Shown here one piece after another: positions 1 through 8,129 of a DNA stretch of 64,000 bases. The stretch is from Sphingobacteriaceae bacterium. Lineage in GTDB: Bacteria > Bacteroidota > Bacteroidia > Sphingobacteriales > Sphingobacteriaceae. A program made the translations under genes and the position numbers. The number at the start of each line of letters is the position of its first letter. The stretch's first letter is position 1. Under the pieces are notes generated by a model. The model was not told where the DNA came from and did no database searches. It was given only the letters and a program-made list of their open reading frames with translations. The stretch is from contig JAGIAD010000002.1 of assembly GCA_017745075.1 (NCBI GenBank), positions 434,001-498,000 on the forward strand. The letters are read 5' to 3'.

Positions 1-64
1 TAGCTATTGCATTTCGGGTTAGAAATCCTGATTCCAAACTCCCAACTGAAAACTCCAAACTCAC

Positions 65-2449
65 TTAATGGTCAAACTCGCCAAGATTCTTTGCCGACTC
101 TTCATCAGAAATCACTTTTCTTACTTTCTTTTTATCCAGCCATAAAACCAGTGCTGGCAATAAAGTTAAATTGAAAATTAAAGCTACGAATAAAGTGATC
201 GATAGCAGTAAGCCTAATATTACTGTTCCACCGAAAGTGGAAGCTGTGAATATCCCGAAGCCAAAAAATAAAATAAGTGCAATATGCGTCATACTTACCC
301 CGGTTTCGGTAATGGTATCTGTAATTACTTTTGGTGCGCTGAAATTGGTTAAGTTTAGTTCCTGTTGGTATCTGGTAAGGAAATAAATCGTCTGGTCTGA
401 AGCCAAGCCAAAGGCAATGGTGAAAATTAAAATGGTAGAAGGTTTTAAAGAAATCCCGAAATAGCCCATAATTCCCGCCGTAATAATCAAAGGAACAATG
501 TTTGGAAGCAGGGAAATAAACATAATGCCCAAACTCTTAAACTGCATTAACCTTAACAATGAGATTAATACAATGGCAAGTGCAATGCTTTCTACCAAAT
601 GCTTTAACATGTAATCTGTTCCTTTCGAAAAGATAATGCTCGACCCCGTAAGCTCTACATCAAATTTTGAGGGTGGCAAAATGCTGTCGATGCGCGGTTT
701 TAGCTCCGCCATAATCGCATCCAAACGTTTCGAACCTACATCTGCCATCTGGAAACTGATCCTTGTACTTTGATTTCCCTTGCTGATAAAGTTCGTTAAC
801 AGGCTTGCATTTCCTTTTCCGCCGTTGGCGATGTAAGCTAAAATAAAATTCTTTTCTAAGTTATCCGGTAAACGGAAAAAAGTTGAATCGTTATTGTAAA
901 ATGCCTGGGTGGCGTACTTTAATCCCATATTCACCGAAATAGAACGTGAAAATTCCGGATAAGCCGAAATCATTTTTTCAAGCTTTTCCATTCTTTTTAG
1001 GTTGGTTAAATTGAAAACCCCGTTCTTTTTCTTGGTATCAACGCTTACTTCCAAAGGTAAAATGCCCTCAAAATTTTTCTCAAAGAATTTAAGGTCGGTT
1101 AAAATTTCAGAGTTTTTCGGAAGATCATCAACCACGTATCCATTAACGTTGATTTTCATTACCCCGATGAAAGCAATAATCGATATAACGATCGTTCCGA
1201 TATAGATGAGCCCGCTTTTATGCTGTACAAGTATATCGGTTTTAACCAACAATTTATGCAGTATACCTTCGTCAATGTGGGTTTGCGGTTTCAGTTTTGG
1301 TGTAGGCAGGTAGCTGAAAATAATTGGTATCAAACATAAACACATTAACCAGGTAACCATTACGTTTATAGAAGCTACACTGCCAAACTGCATTAAGAGT
1401 TCACTTCCGGTAAAATAAAGAACACCAAAACCAATGGCTGCGGTTATGTTGGCAATCAATGTGGTAATGGCTATCCGTTCAATTGTGACGCTTAATGCTT
1501 TTTGCTTGTCGCCATGTTTCCGCAGTTCATTCTGGTATTTGTTAAGCAACAAAATACTGTTCGGGATACCGATAATTACAATCAGTGGCGGAATCAACCC
1601 TGTTAAAATGGTTAGTTCGAAACCGAACAATACCAAAGTGCCTATACTCCATATTACACCCATTACTACCACCAGGATAGGGAAGAAGACCGCGTAAAAT
1701 TTCTTGAAGAAAAACAACAGGATTAAAGCCGAAACCAGAATTGATAAGCCTAAAAATAGTACAAACTCGTTGCTTACCAGTTTGCTTACTGCAGTGCGAA
1801 TATAAGGCAGGCCCGAAATATGTACCTTTATTTTGGTCGATTCCTGGAAAGCTTTTGCCTTGGTTTCGATTTCTTTTAAAATCGGATTACGTTCGGCAGT
1901 ATTTAAGATTTTGGTGTCGAAAGTAATGGCCATTAAAGTGGCATTCTGGCGATTGTAGACCAATCCTTCGAAAAACGGATTGCCATAAATCATATTCCTG
2001 ATCGAATCCATGCCGGCATCGGTTTTAACCAAGCCACCGGGAATCGGTTTTAAAATAAATTTTTGGTTCACGGTATCTTTTTCCAGTTGAAAGATCCGGC
2101 CTGAAGATAAAACCTGTTTAATTCCCTTTAATTTTTGAATTTCGTTAGAAAGCTGTACCCATTGGTTGTAAATCTCCTTTTTAAAAATATCTGGCGATTG
2201 TATTCCCACCACCATTACGCTTCCATCTTCGCCGAAAGTTTTTTTAAAAGCATTGTATTTTACAAATGCACTATCGGTAACGGGCAGGATTTTGCTTCCC
2301 GTGTAGGAGAGTTTTACATTTTTGGCCTGGTAAGCCATGAAAATAGTTCCTAAAACAAAAAATACGATGATTGCGATACGGTTCTGAAGAATGAATCTCG
2401 ATAGCTTAACCCACATGTGCAGCTTTTTAAATGATAATATTAATGGCAA
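65..2449 (-). CDS. MMPL/RND-family exporter, patched-like (SSD) transporter
   Basis: A 794-residue inner-membrane protein with the two-fold RND/MMPL layout. It has an N-terminal membrane helix (about residues 20-40), a large periplasmic loop, a block of five or six helices (about 225-395), one helix near 415-435, a second periplasmic loop, and a second helix block (about 640-775). The family (MMPL, hopanoid transporter HpnN, patched-like proteins) uses the proton gradient to move lipids or hydrophobic compounds; the substrate cannot be read here. No adaptor or outer-membrane channel gene is adjacent. The first Met lies 11 codons before a second Met followed by WVKLSRF, which looks like the usual family start, so translation may begin at 2416. 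It is divergent from recO. Confidence 0.85.
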   Translation of the reverse strand: MPLILSFKKLHMWVKLSRFILQNRIAIIVFFVLGTIFMAYQAKNVKLSYTGSKILPVTDSAFVKYNAFKKTFGEDGSVMVVGIQSPDIFKKEIYNQWVQLSNEIQKLKGIKQVLSSGRIFQLEKDTVNQKFILKPIPGGLVKTDAGMDSIRNMIYGNPFFEGLVYNRQNATLMAITFDTKILNTAERNPILKEIETKAKAFQESTKIKVHISGLPYIRTAVSKLVSNEFVLFLGLSILVSALILLFFFKKFYAVFFPILVVVMGVIWSIGTLVLFGFELTILTGLIPPLIVIIGIPNSILLLNKYQNELRKHGDKQKALSVTIERIAITTLIANITAAIGFGVLYFTGSELLMQFGSVASINVMVTWLMCLCLIPIIFSYLPTPKLKPQTHIDEGILHKLLVKTDILVQHKSGLIYIGTIVISIIAFIGVMKINVNGYVVDDLPKNSEILTDLKFFEKNFEGILPLEVSVDTKKKNGVFNLTNLKRMEKLEKMISAYPEFSRSISVNMGLKYATQAFYNNDSTFFRLPDNLEKNFILAYIANGGKGNASLLTNFISKGNQSTRISFQMADVGSKRLDAIMAELKPRIDSILPPSKFDVELTGSSIIFSKGTDYMLKHLVESIALAIVLISLLRLMQFKSLGIMFISLLPNIVPLIITAGIMGYFGISLKPSTILIFTIAFGLASDQTIYFLTRYQQELNLTNFSAPKVITDTITETGVSMTHIALILFFGFGIFTASTFGGTVILGLLLSITLFVALIFNLTLLPALVLWLDKKKVRKVISDEESAKNLGEFDH

Positions 2450-2509
2450 AACTAATCTTATTTATAAAATGCGATTACTTTTTGCGCAATTAAATTTGCA
2501 CAAATAACA

Positions 2510-2517
2510 TACTTTTG
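2510..2517 (+). promoter_or_regulatory. Bacteroidota -7 promoter box for recO
   Basis: TACTTTTG fits the Bacteroidota sigma-ABfA -7 consensus TAnnTTTG and lies 19 bases before the recO ATG. No well-spaced -33 TTTG is obvious, so this rests on the -7 box and its position. Confidence 0.45.
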
Positions 2518-2536
2518 AAAAAATTGTTTTAAGGGC

Positions 2537-3262
2537 ATGTTGCATAAAGTTAGGGGCATTGTTTTAAAGACCACAGATTACAGTGAAAGCAGTGTGGTGG
2601 TGCAGGTACTGACCGATAAATTCGGCATGCAATCTTATCTTATTAATGGAGTTAAGAAGCCGAAAGCCAAGATTAAAATGAATATGCTGCAATCGCTGCA
2701 TTTGTTGGATATGGTGGTTTATCATAAAGCCAATACCAATATTCAACGGATATCGGAGCTGCGGCAGGCACCTGTTTTTAAAAGTATTCCTTACGATATG
2801 ATTAAAACCAGTATCGTTATTTTTTTAAACGAAGTGCTGTATAAAAGTATCAGGCAACAATCGGCTGATGAAGGTTTGTTCGATTACATTTTTAATTCGA
2901 TAGCCTGGTTTGATGAAGTAGGAGAGATTAGTCCTAATTTTCACCTGTCCTTCTTATTAAAGCTTACACGGTTTTTAGGTTTTTCGCCCAACGGAAAAAG
3001 AAGGAACGACCAGATTTATTTTGACCTGCAGGAAGGAGAATTTACTTCACGGTTGCCGGTTCACTCCAATTATCTTCAATTAGATGATGCAATAGGTTTT
3101 ATTTCGCTGTTTAATTCACCACTCCACGAAATTTCAGAAATAAAGTTAAGCAATACCCAACGGCGCTTTTTATTAGATAAGATATTGGTTTTCTATACCT
3201 TACATACAGCCTCGTTTGGTGTGGTGCAATCGCACAAAATCCTCGAAACTTTATTAAGTTGA
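2537..3262 (+). CDS. recO: DNA repair protein RecO
   Basis: A 241-residue protein of the usual RecO length. The N-terminal OB fold (about 1-80) opens with the family pattern of a short start then RGIVLKTTDYSESS and a stretch around VLTDKFG; an all-helical C-terminal domain follows. RecO acts in the RecFOR pathway, anneals single strands and helps load RecA at gaps. The four-cysteine zinc motif of some RecO proteins is absent. The ATG is 19 bases after a TAnnTTTG box, which supports this start. It stands alone, divergent from the exporter and followed by tRNA genes. Confidence 0.93.
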   Translation: MLHKVRGIVLKTTDYSESSVVVQVLTDKFGMQSYLINGVKKPKAKIKMNMLQSLHLLDMVVYHKANTNIQRISELRQAPVFKSIPYDMIKTSIVIFLNEVLYKSIRQQSADEGLFDYIFNSIAWFDEVGEISPNFHLSFLLKLTRFLGFSPNGKRRNDQIYFDLQEGEFTSRLPVHSNYLQLDDAIGFISLFNSPLHEISEIKLSNTQRRFLLDKILVFYTLHTASFGVVQSHKILETLLS

Positions 3263-3356
3263 AAAAAAAGAAAAAAAGATTTGCAGAACAGTTTTATAGC
3301 GCTATATTTGCATTCCCAAACGGAGGATGGGGTTTTAAAGTTTGATAAATATAAAA

Positions 3357-3431
3357 GGGAAATTAGCTCAGCTGGTTCAGAGCACCTCGTTTACACCGAG
3401 GGGGTCGGGGGTTCGAACCCCTCATTTCCCA
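3357..3431 (+). tRNA. tRNA-Val (anticodon TAC), copy 1
   Basis: A complete 75-nt cloverleaf. Acceptor GGGAAAT pairs with ATTTCCC, the D stem is GCTC/GAGC, the anticodon stem CCTCG/CGAGG encloses TTTACAC (anticodon TAC, reading GTA and other Val codons), and the T loop is TTCGAAC. The discriminator A is followed by CTA, so CCA is not fully encoded. A hairpin terminator follows directly. Confidence 0.95.
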
Positions 3432-3433
3432 CT

Positions 3434-3463
3434 AAGCCTTTCAGGATTCTGAAGGGCTTTTTT
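3434..3463 (+). terminator. Intrinsic terminator after tRNA-Val copy 1
   Basis: AAGCCTTTCAG pairs with CTGAAGGGCTT across a GATT loop, ending in a run of T. The same hairpin with small changes follows all four tRNA-like copies in this array, so the duplicated unit is tRNA plus terminator. Confidence 0.8.
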
Positions 3464-3488
3464 ATCAAACATTGAGATACACCATAAA

Positions 3489-3563
3489 GGGAAATTAGCT
3501 CAGCTGGTTCAGAGCACCTCGTTTACACCGAGGGGGTCGGGGGTTCGAACCCCTCATTTCCCA
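3489..3563 (+). tRNA. tRNA-Val (anticodon TAC), copy 2
   Basis: Identical to copy 1 over all 75 nt, including acceptor, D, anticodon (TAC) and T arms. Here the discriminator A is followed by an encoded CCA (3564-3566), unlike copy 1. A recent tandem duplication of copy 1 with its terminator is the simplest origin. Confidence 0.95.
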
Positions 3564-3565
3564 CC

Positions 3566-3596
3566 AAGCCTTTCAGGATACTGGAAGGCTTTTTTT
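3566..3596 (+). terminator. Intrinsic terminator after tRNA-Val copy 2
   Basis: AAGCCTTTCAG, an ATA loop and CTGGAAGGCTT followed by a T run; paralogue of the terminator after copy 1. Confidence 0.8.
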
Positions 3597-3634
3597 GTGT
3601 TCAAATTTTTGTATCTGAATACAGATACTTACGA

Positions 3635-3718
3635 GGGAAATTTAGGCTTAACTGGTTTAGAGCACCTCGTTTACACCGAGGAGGGGCGTCCCGATTTGAA
3701 CATCGGGATCATTTCCCA
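3635..3718 (+). pseudogene. Decayed tRNA-Val copy 3
   Basis: An 84-nt tRNA-Val relative. It keeps the acceptor pair GGGAAAT/ATTTCCC, the anticodon stem-loop CCTCG-TTTACAC-CGAGG and an encoded ACCA end. The D arm is damaged (TTAGGCTTAACTGG in place of TTAGCTCAGCTGG) and the T arm is replaced by a longer TCCCGAT/ATCGGGA hairpin whose loop no longer reads TTCGAAC. Without the T-loop/D-loop contacts it is unlikely to be a working tRNA. It still carries the family terminator (3721-3751). Confidence 0.8.
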
Positions 3719-3720
3719 CC

Positions 3721-3751
3721 AAGCCTTTCAGGATACTTGAAGGCTTTTTTT
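3721..3751 (+). terminator. Terminator copy after decayed tRNA copy 3
   Basis: AAGCCTTTCAGGATACTTGAAGG-type hairpin with a T run, one or two mismatches from the terminators after copies 1 and 2. Confidence 0.65.
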
Positions 3752-3800
3752 ATGATCAAATTTTAGGTTTTTTCAGTGCATCCCGTAATTTAAATCGAAA

Positions 3801-3855
3801 GGACTGTCTTGATTTGAACATTGGGATAAAATCTTTTTTAGCTCTAACCGGAGCG
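3801..3855 (+). pseudogene. Fragments of a further tRNA-Val-like copy
   Basis: GTCTTGATTTGAACATTGGGAT resembles the altered T arm of copy 3, and TTAGCTCTAACCGGAGC just after it resembles the tRNA D arm (GCTC/GAGC). They occur in the order T arm then D arm, so they are probably the end of one lost copy and the start of another. They lie directly upstream of the GIY-YIG gene. Homology is short and inferred by eye. Confidence 0.45.
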
Positions 3856-3864
3856 TTTATTTAG

Positions 3865-4216
<352 letters not shown>

Positions 4217-4217
<1 letters not shown>

Positions 4218-4247
4218 AGCCTTTCAGGAAGCTGAAAGGCTTTTTTT
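4217..4247 (+). terminator. Terminator after GIY-YIG / tRNA copy 4
   Basis: AAGCCTTTCAG pairs with CTGAAAGGCTT followed by a T run; now the likely terminator for the nuclease gene. Confidence 0.7.
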
Positions 4248-4562
4248 ATGCTGTCATTCTGAACGCAGTGAAGAATCCTTAAAAATAGTACCATTATTAA
4301 GATTGCCTAAATGTATTAAAAGATCCTTCAACAGGCTATCATAAATCCTATAGAAGAATCGTCTTTTCGACTGGAGTGCGCCGGTTTTTCACCGGTGGCG
4401 GAACGGAGAAATCTATAGTGACAGATTTAGCTTCGCTGAGCACTCCATGGTTCTCGACAGCGTTGCACTCCGCTTGAAATGACGACTCGTGAGAAGGTTG
4501 TCACTCATATTGATTTTATACGATAAATTACCCCTCAGGATGACGAAGAAGGATAGGGGTAC
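4248..4562. repeat. Intergenic dispersed repeats
   Basis: Holds a copy of the TGTCATTCTGAACGCAGTG family (4252-4280), a CCGGT/ACCGG hairpin near 4390-4410 and, at about 4506-4550, a stretch ending in CCCTCAGGATGACG that resembles 24590-24628. No gene is supported here. Confidence 0.6.
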
Positions 4563-4979
4563 TTATTTAGGCTCCCATAACTCAATCTTATTGCCTTCGG
4601 CATCCATAATATGGACAAATTTTCCAAAATCGTAAGTGGCAACTTCATCAAGTATAGTTACACCGTTTTCTTTAAGTTTCTCCAGTAGTGCTTCAAGATT
4701 TTGAACACGGTAATTGATCATGAATTCCTTTTTTGAAGGTGAAAAATATTCGTCACCTTTTTTAAACGGACTCCACTGTAATGTTTCAACCTCATCAGGA
4801 TTATTGATATTGCGGGAATCAAAACTCACCGATCCCCATGCGTTAACTTCTACTCCTAAGTTTTTAGCATACCAGTCTTTTGTTTCCTTTGGGTTGTCTG
4901 AAAAAAAGAAAATCCCACCTATGCCTGTCACCTTTGGTGCGTTACCTGTATCCGGAGTTAAGTTTTTTGAATCTTCCAT
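4563..4979 (-). CDS. VOC-superfamily (glyoxalase/bleomycin-resistance-like) protein
   Basis: A 138-residue single-domain protein with the paired beta-alpha-beta-beta-beta modules of the vicinal oxygen chelate fold. The first runs from about residue 17 (VTGIGGIFFFSDNPKETKDW); the second ends in the family-typical stretch DAEGNKIELWEPK, whose Glu is a usual metal ligand. The subgroup is close to small VOC enzymes of unknown substrate rather than glyoxalase I proper. It stands alone between the repeat region and a gene on the opposite strand. Confidence 0.85.
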   Translation of the reverse strand: MEDSKNLTPDTGNAPKVTGIGGIFFFSDNPKETKDWYAKNLGVEVNAWGSVSFDSRNINNPDEVETLQWSPFKKGDEYFSPSKKEFMINYRVQNLEALLEKLKENGVTILDEVATYDFGKFVHIMDAEGNKIELWEPK

Positions 4980-5103
4980 ATTGTTGTTGGTTTATAATTT
5001 TTTTTGGTCAATTTCTTTCTAGCCCTAAGATAGTAGAAAATCAACTTTATTATTACCTTATTCAATTATATATCCGAAATTGCCTGATGAAAAACAGCGG
5101 TAA

Positions 5104-6015
5104 ATGTTCGGTAAAATAATCAGGTTTATATTTTTTGGGAACTACTTTGTAGGTATTTTGGCAGTAGCCCTTACCGTCGAAGCCACCCTTCAGTTAAAGC
5201 TGCCTTTTAATTCCCTCAATTATTACCTGTTGTTGTTTTTGGCACCCACCATTTATTATACCTACGCTTACAATAAAGTTTCTACTGCTCCATCTACCAA
5301 CAACCCGCGTAATCAATGGTATTTCAAACACAAGACTTTTATTAACAGGAGTCAGGCTGTGCTTTTTATCTGCTGCATGCTATTGGCCATTAACCTGTTA
5401 TATCAAAATTTTCAGCATATCCTGGCACTTCCAACCAGTTATTGGGCTGCTATTATAATTATCATTGTTGCAGGCGTTTTATACTACGGTTTATTGCCTA
5501 AATCTTTCCTTAAATTTAACCTTCGCAATACCGGTTGGCTTAAAGCTTTCGTGATCGGTTTTGTTTGGGCCTGTTGTGCCAACGTGCTGCCGTTGATCAT
5601 GCTTAAAATTGAAACAGGGGTGGGTTATCACGATTCTGTACTGTGGACCTGGTTGTTTATTAAAAACTGGATGTTCTGCACCGTAAATGCAATCATTTTT
5701 GATATTAAAGATTACCCGACAGATGCCAATAAACACCTGCGGACTTTTGTAGTGCGGTATGGCCTGAGGAGAACGATCTTTAATATTTTAATTCCCCTGT
5801 TAATTATCGGTTTAATCTCTTTGGGCATATTTGCCAGTTACAAGGGCTTCAGAATACCACAGGTTTTATGTAATGTGCTGCCATTTATATTAACCATTTA
5901 CGTGGCTTATTCTATGCACAGGAGAAAAAATATCCTCTATTATCTGATGGTTATTGATGGTTTGATTTTGTTTAAAGCCATATGTGGGATAATAGGAATG
6001 CAGTTTGTTCATTAA
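5104..6015 (+). CDS. UbiA-like prenyltransferase-family membrane protein
   Basis: A 303-residue protein with about eight or nine membrane helices. It carries a motif resembling the second aspartate-rich motif of UbiA prenyltransferases: DIKDYPTDANKHLRTF (about residues 198-213), on the cytosolic side after helix 5 or 6. The first motif, normally NDxxDxxxD, is not evident; the matching loop reads YNKVSTAPSTNN. UbiA enzymes move a polyprenyl group onto an aromatic or lipid acceptor, so this is either a divergent member or one without catalytic activity. A methyltransferase gene follows on the same strand, a pairing seen in quinone or terpenoid pathways, but 130 bases of repeat lie between them. 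Confidence 0.65.
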   Translation: MFGKIIRFIFFGNYFVGILAVALTVEATLQLKLPFNSLNYYLLLFLAPTIYYTYAYNKVSTAPSTNNPRNQWYFKHKTFINRSQAVLFICCMLLAINLLYQNFQHILALPTSYWAAIIIIIVAGVLYYGLLPKSFLKFNLRNTGWLKAFVIGFVWACCANVLPLIMLKIETGVGYHDSVLWTWLFIKNWMFCTVNAIIFDIKDYPTDANKHLRTFVVRYGLRRTIFNILIPLLIIGLISLGIFASYKGFRIPQVLCNVLPFILTIYVAYSMHRRKNILYYLMVIDGLILFKAICGIIGMQFVH

Positions 6016-6069
6016 GCTGAAAGACTAAAGCAGAAAGACCAAAGTGTATTTACATTCTAGAAATTTATC

Positions 6070-6147
6070 TTGATACTTAATTCTCAATACTTGATACTAA
6101 ATACCTGATTCTAGATACTTGATACTAAATACTCAATACCCGATACC
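6070..6147 (+). repeat. Degenerate tandem repeat of TTGATACTAAATAC
   Basis: About six imperfect 13-14-nt units, including two exact TTGATACTAAATAC copies (6091-6104 and 6119-6132), ending directly against the ATG at 6148. The array therefore forms the immediate 5' leader of the methyltransferase gene. Confidence 0.75.
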
Positions 6148-6774
6148 ATGAACAACAACTACGATAAAATAGCTAATCATTACGATACCCTAAGCCGTCT
6201 GGTGTTTTTTAAATCGCAGGTCAATGCACAGGTCAATCAGCTTCAGTATCTTCCAAAAAATAGCTCAGTTTTAATTGTTGGTGGCGGTACAGGATGGATT
6301 TTAGAAGAAATTGCCAAAGTACATCCGGGTGGTTTAAAGATTGTTTATGTAGAAATATCAGCTAAAATGATGGCACTTTCTCAAAAACGGAACTATAAAG
6401 ATAATGCTGTTACGTTTGTGAATATTGGCATCGAAGATTTTAAAACTGATGTGCAGTTTGACGTAATTTTAACGCCGTTTCTTTTCGATAACTTTGCCCG
6501 GCAACGGGCTGCAAAAGTATTTGAACAGCTAAACTCATATTTGAAAAAAGATGGCCTGTGGTTTTTGGTCGATTTTTCACTCCAAAAAAACAACGGAAAC
6601 TGGTGGAAATTGCTGCTGCTCAGATCTATGTATGGCTTTTTTAAATTGCTCAGAATTGTAGAAGCCAACCAGCTAATCGATATGAACCCTTATTTTTTGA
6701 ATGCAGATTATCAGATTTTAGAACTGCGTTTCTATTACCGGGACTTTATAAAAGCAGTTATTTTTAAAAAATAA
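6148..6774 (+). CDS. Class I SAM-dependent methyltransferase
   Basis: A 208-residue Rossmann-fold methyltransferase. Motif I is VLIVGGGTGWILEE (about residues 41-54), the acidic end of strand 2 is YVEIS, motif IV is FDVILTPFLFDNF, and a late strand is LWFLVDFS. The N-terminal NYDKIANHYD is typical of UbiE/COQ5-like and related small-molecule methyltransferases. The substrate is unknown. It follows the UbiA-like gene on the same strand and may share its pathway. Translation starts directly after an AT-rich tandem repeat, so the leader has no purine-rich ribosome site. Confidence 0.8.
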   Translation: MNNNYDKIANHYDTLSRLVFFKSQVNAQVNQLQYLPKNSSVLIVGGGTGWILEEIAKVHPGGLKIVYVEISAKMMALSQKRNYKDNAVTFVNIGIEDFKTDVQFDVILTPFLFDNFARQRAAKVFEQLNSYLKKDGLWFLVDFSLQKNNGNWWKLLLLRSMYGFFKLLRIVEANQLIDMNPYFLNADYQILELRFYYRDFIKAVIFKK

Positions 6775-6847
6775 AATGACATTGATTTAATGCATCTATG
6801 TTGCATTAAAAATTTGATTTCAGATCTTTGCTCTAAAAGATAAGGAT

Positions 6848-7744
6848 ATGGATTTTGATGTAATTATAATAGGAGGCAGCTATGCGGGTTTATCTGCTGC
6901 ATTAACCCTGGGCCGTTCAACCCGGAATGTTTTGATAATCGATGCAGGCAAACCGTGTAACAGGCAGACTCCGCATTCACACAATTTTTTAACACATGAT
7001 GGCGATCGGCCGGTTGATATTGCTAAAGCTGCAAAAGCAGAGGCGCTGAAATATCCAACTGTCAGGTTTTTAGAAGGGAACGCCATTTCTGCCAAACAGA
7101 TAGGTATTGGCTTTACCATTGGGTTAGAAGATGGAGGAAGTTTTTCCGCCCGGAAAATCTTACTGGCCACTGGTTTAAAAGATACGCTGCCCAACATTAA
7201 AGGATTGGCAGCATGCTGGGCCGTTTCTGCAATACACTGCCCTTATTGCCATGGTTATGAAGTGAAAAATGAAAAAATAGCTTTATTAATGAACGGCGAC
7301 CATGCCTTCGAGATGGCTAAGAACCTTCACCTTTGGAATAAAGATTTAACCATCTTAACCAATGGAAAATTGGGATTTACTGCCGAGCAGACCGAAAAGC
7401 TAAAGTCTAAATCAATTGCTATTTTAGAAGAGGAAGTTGTTGAACTGGAACATCAAAATGGTCAGCTCGAAAATATCGTTTTTAAAAGTGGGAAAAAGCT
7501 AACCTTTAAAGCAATTTATATTAAGCCTGAGATCGACCAGCACGTAAACTTTAGCGACCAGTTAGGATTTGAATTGACAGATTTGAAAACGATAAAAGTA
7601 AATGAACAGCAGCAAACCACTGCAAAGGGCGTTTATGCCGCAGGAGATTGTACAACCTTGTTCAGGTCGTTACCTATCGTTACAGCCGCTGGAACCATGG
7701 CTGCAGTGATGATTAATAAGGAACTGATTTCTGAAGATTTTTGA
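6848..7744 (+). CDS. Thioredoxin-reductase-like NAD(P)/FAD oxidoreductase
   Basis: A 298-residue two-dinucleotide-domain flavoprotein. FAD is bound by VIIIGGSYAGLSAA near residue 5 and the C-terminal GVYAAGDCT motif; the redox-active pair is C131-P-Y-C134 in IHCPYCHGY. The length fits low-molecular-weight thioredoxin reductase, but CPYC and the divergent NADPH half (NGDHAFEMA instead of GGGxSA) fit the related disulfide-reductase subgroup that includes bacillithiol-disulfide reductase-like and CPYC-type enzymes. The partner could be thioredoxin, a nitroreductase-type acceptor or bacillithiol; the YtxJ gene near 62.5 kb shows a bacillithiol-linked system in this genome. No thioredoxin gene is adjacent. 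Confidence 0.82.
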   Translation: MDFDVIIIGGSYAGLSAALTLGRSTRNVLIIDAGKPCNRQTPHSHNFLTHDGDRPVDIAKAAKAEALKYPTVRFLEGNAISAKQIGIGFTIGLEDGGSFSARKILLATGLKDTLPNIKGLAACWAVSAIHCPYCHGYEVKNEKIALLMNGDHAFEMAKNLHLWNKDLTILTNGKLGFTAEQTEKLKSKSIAILEEEVVELEHQNGQLENIVFKSGKKLTFKAIYIKPEIDQHVNFSDQLGFELTDLKTIKVNEQQQTTAKGVYAAGDCTTLFRSLPIVTAAGTMAAVMINKELISEDF

Positions 7745-7758
7745 TGCATCATCAGAAA

Positions 7759-7923
7759 TTAAAATAAGATGGCACCAATAATAGTAAGAATAAACATCGC
7801 TGCCATTACAATTCTATCAGCAGTGATCCATTGATCTCTTGTAAGTGGTACTAAAACTTTTTTTACAGTTTCAGCTTTATGCCTTGAAAGCCTGAAAACT
7901 GATGTGTCTAATTTAATAATCAT
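7759..7923 (-). CDS. Small single-helix membrane protein (54 aa)
   Basis: Reading the minus strand from the ATG at 7923 gives an uninterrupted 54-codon frame ending in TAA. The product starts MIIKLDTSVFRLSRHKAE, has a basic, soluble N-terminal half, then RDQWITADRIVMAAMF leading into one hydrophobic helix that ends ILTIIGAILF. This is typical of a C-tail-anchored small protein. It fills an otherwise empty 385-base gap and its composition looks coding. I do not recognise a family, and no clear promoter is visible. Confidence 0.5.
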   Translation of the reverse strand: MIIKLDTSVFRLSRHKAETVKKVLVPLTRDQWITADRIVMAAMFILTIIGAILF

Positions 7924-8060
7924 GGGGTCATGTTTAATGGGGTCGATCTTTTTAAGACAAATCCCAAGCCAAAAAATTAGAAAAATGTTAAATTGTGGAT
8001 AACTAGTGTTTTTTTCTTAATTAATTGATATTTATACGGTTGTAAATACAACGCATCATT

Positions 8061-8109
8061 AAAAAAGGGCAATCAGGTTGTATGGAATATCCAACAGCCC
8101 GATTGCCCG
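8061..8109 (-). terminator. Intrinsic terminator of the permease gene
   Basis: On the minus strand GGGCAATCGGGCTGTTGG pairs with CCAACCTGATTGCCC around a short AT loop and runs into TTTTTT. It lies about 20 bases after the permease stop codon. Confidence 0.8.
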
Positions 8110-8129
8110 ATGTATGTAATCGTGTTTTA

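Noticed and set aside
3281..3475. Plus-strand frame of 64 codons overlapping tRNA-Val copy 1
   Set aside because: It is a translation of the tRNA and its terminator (SSAGSEHLVYTEGVGGSNPSF is a typical tRNA artefact); the tRNA is complete and certain.
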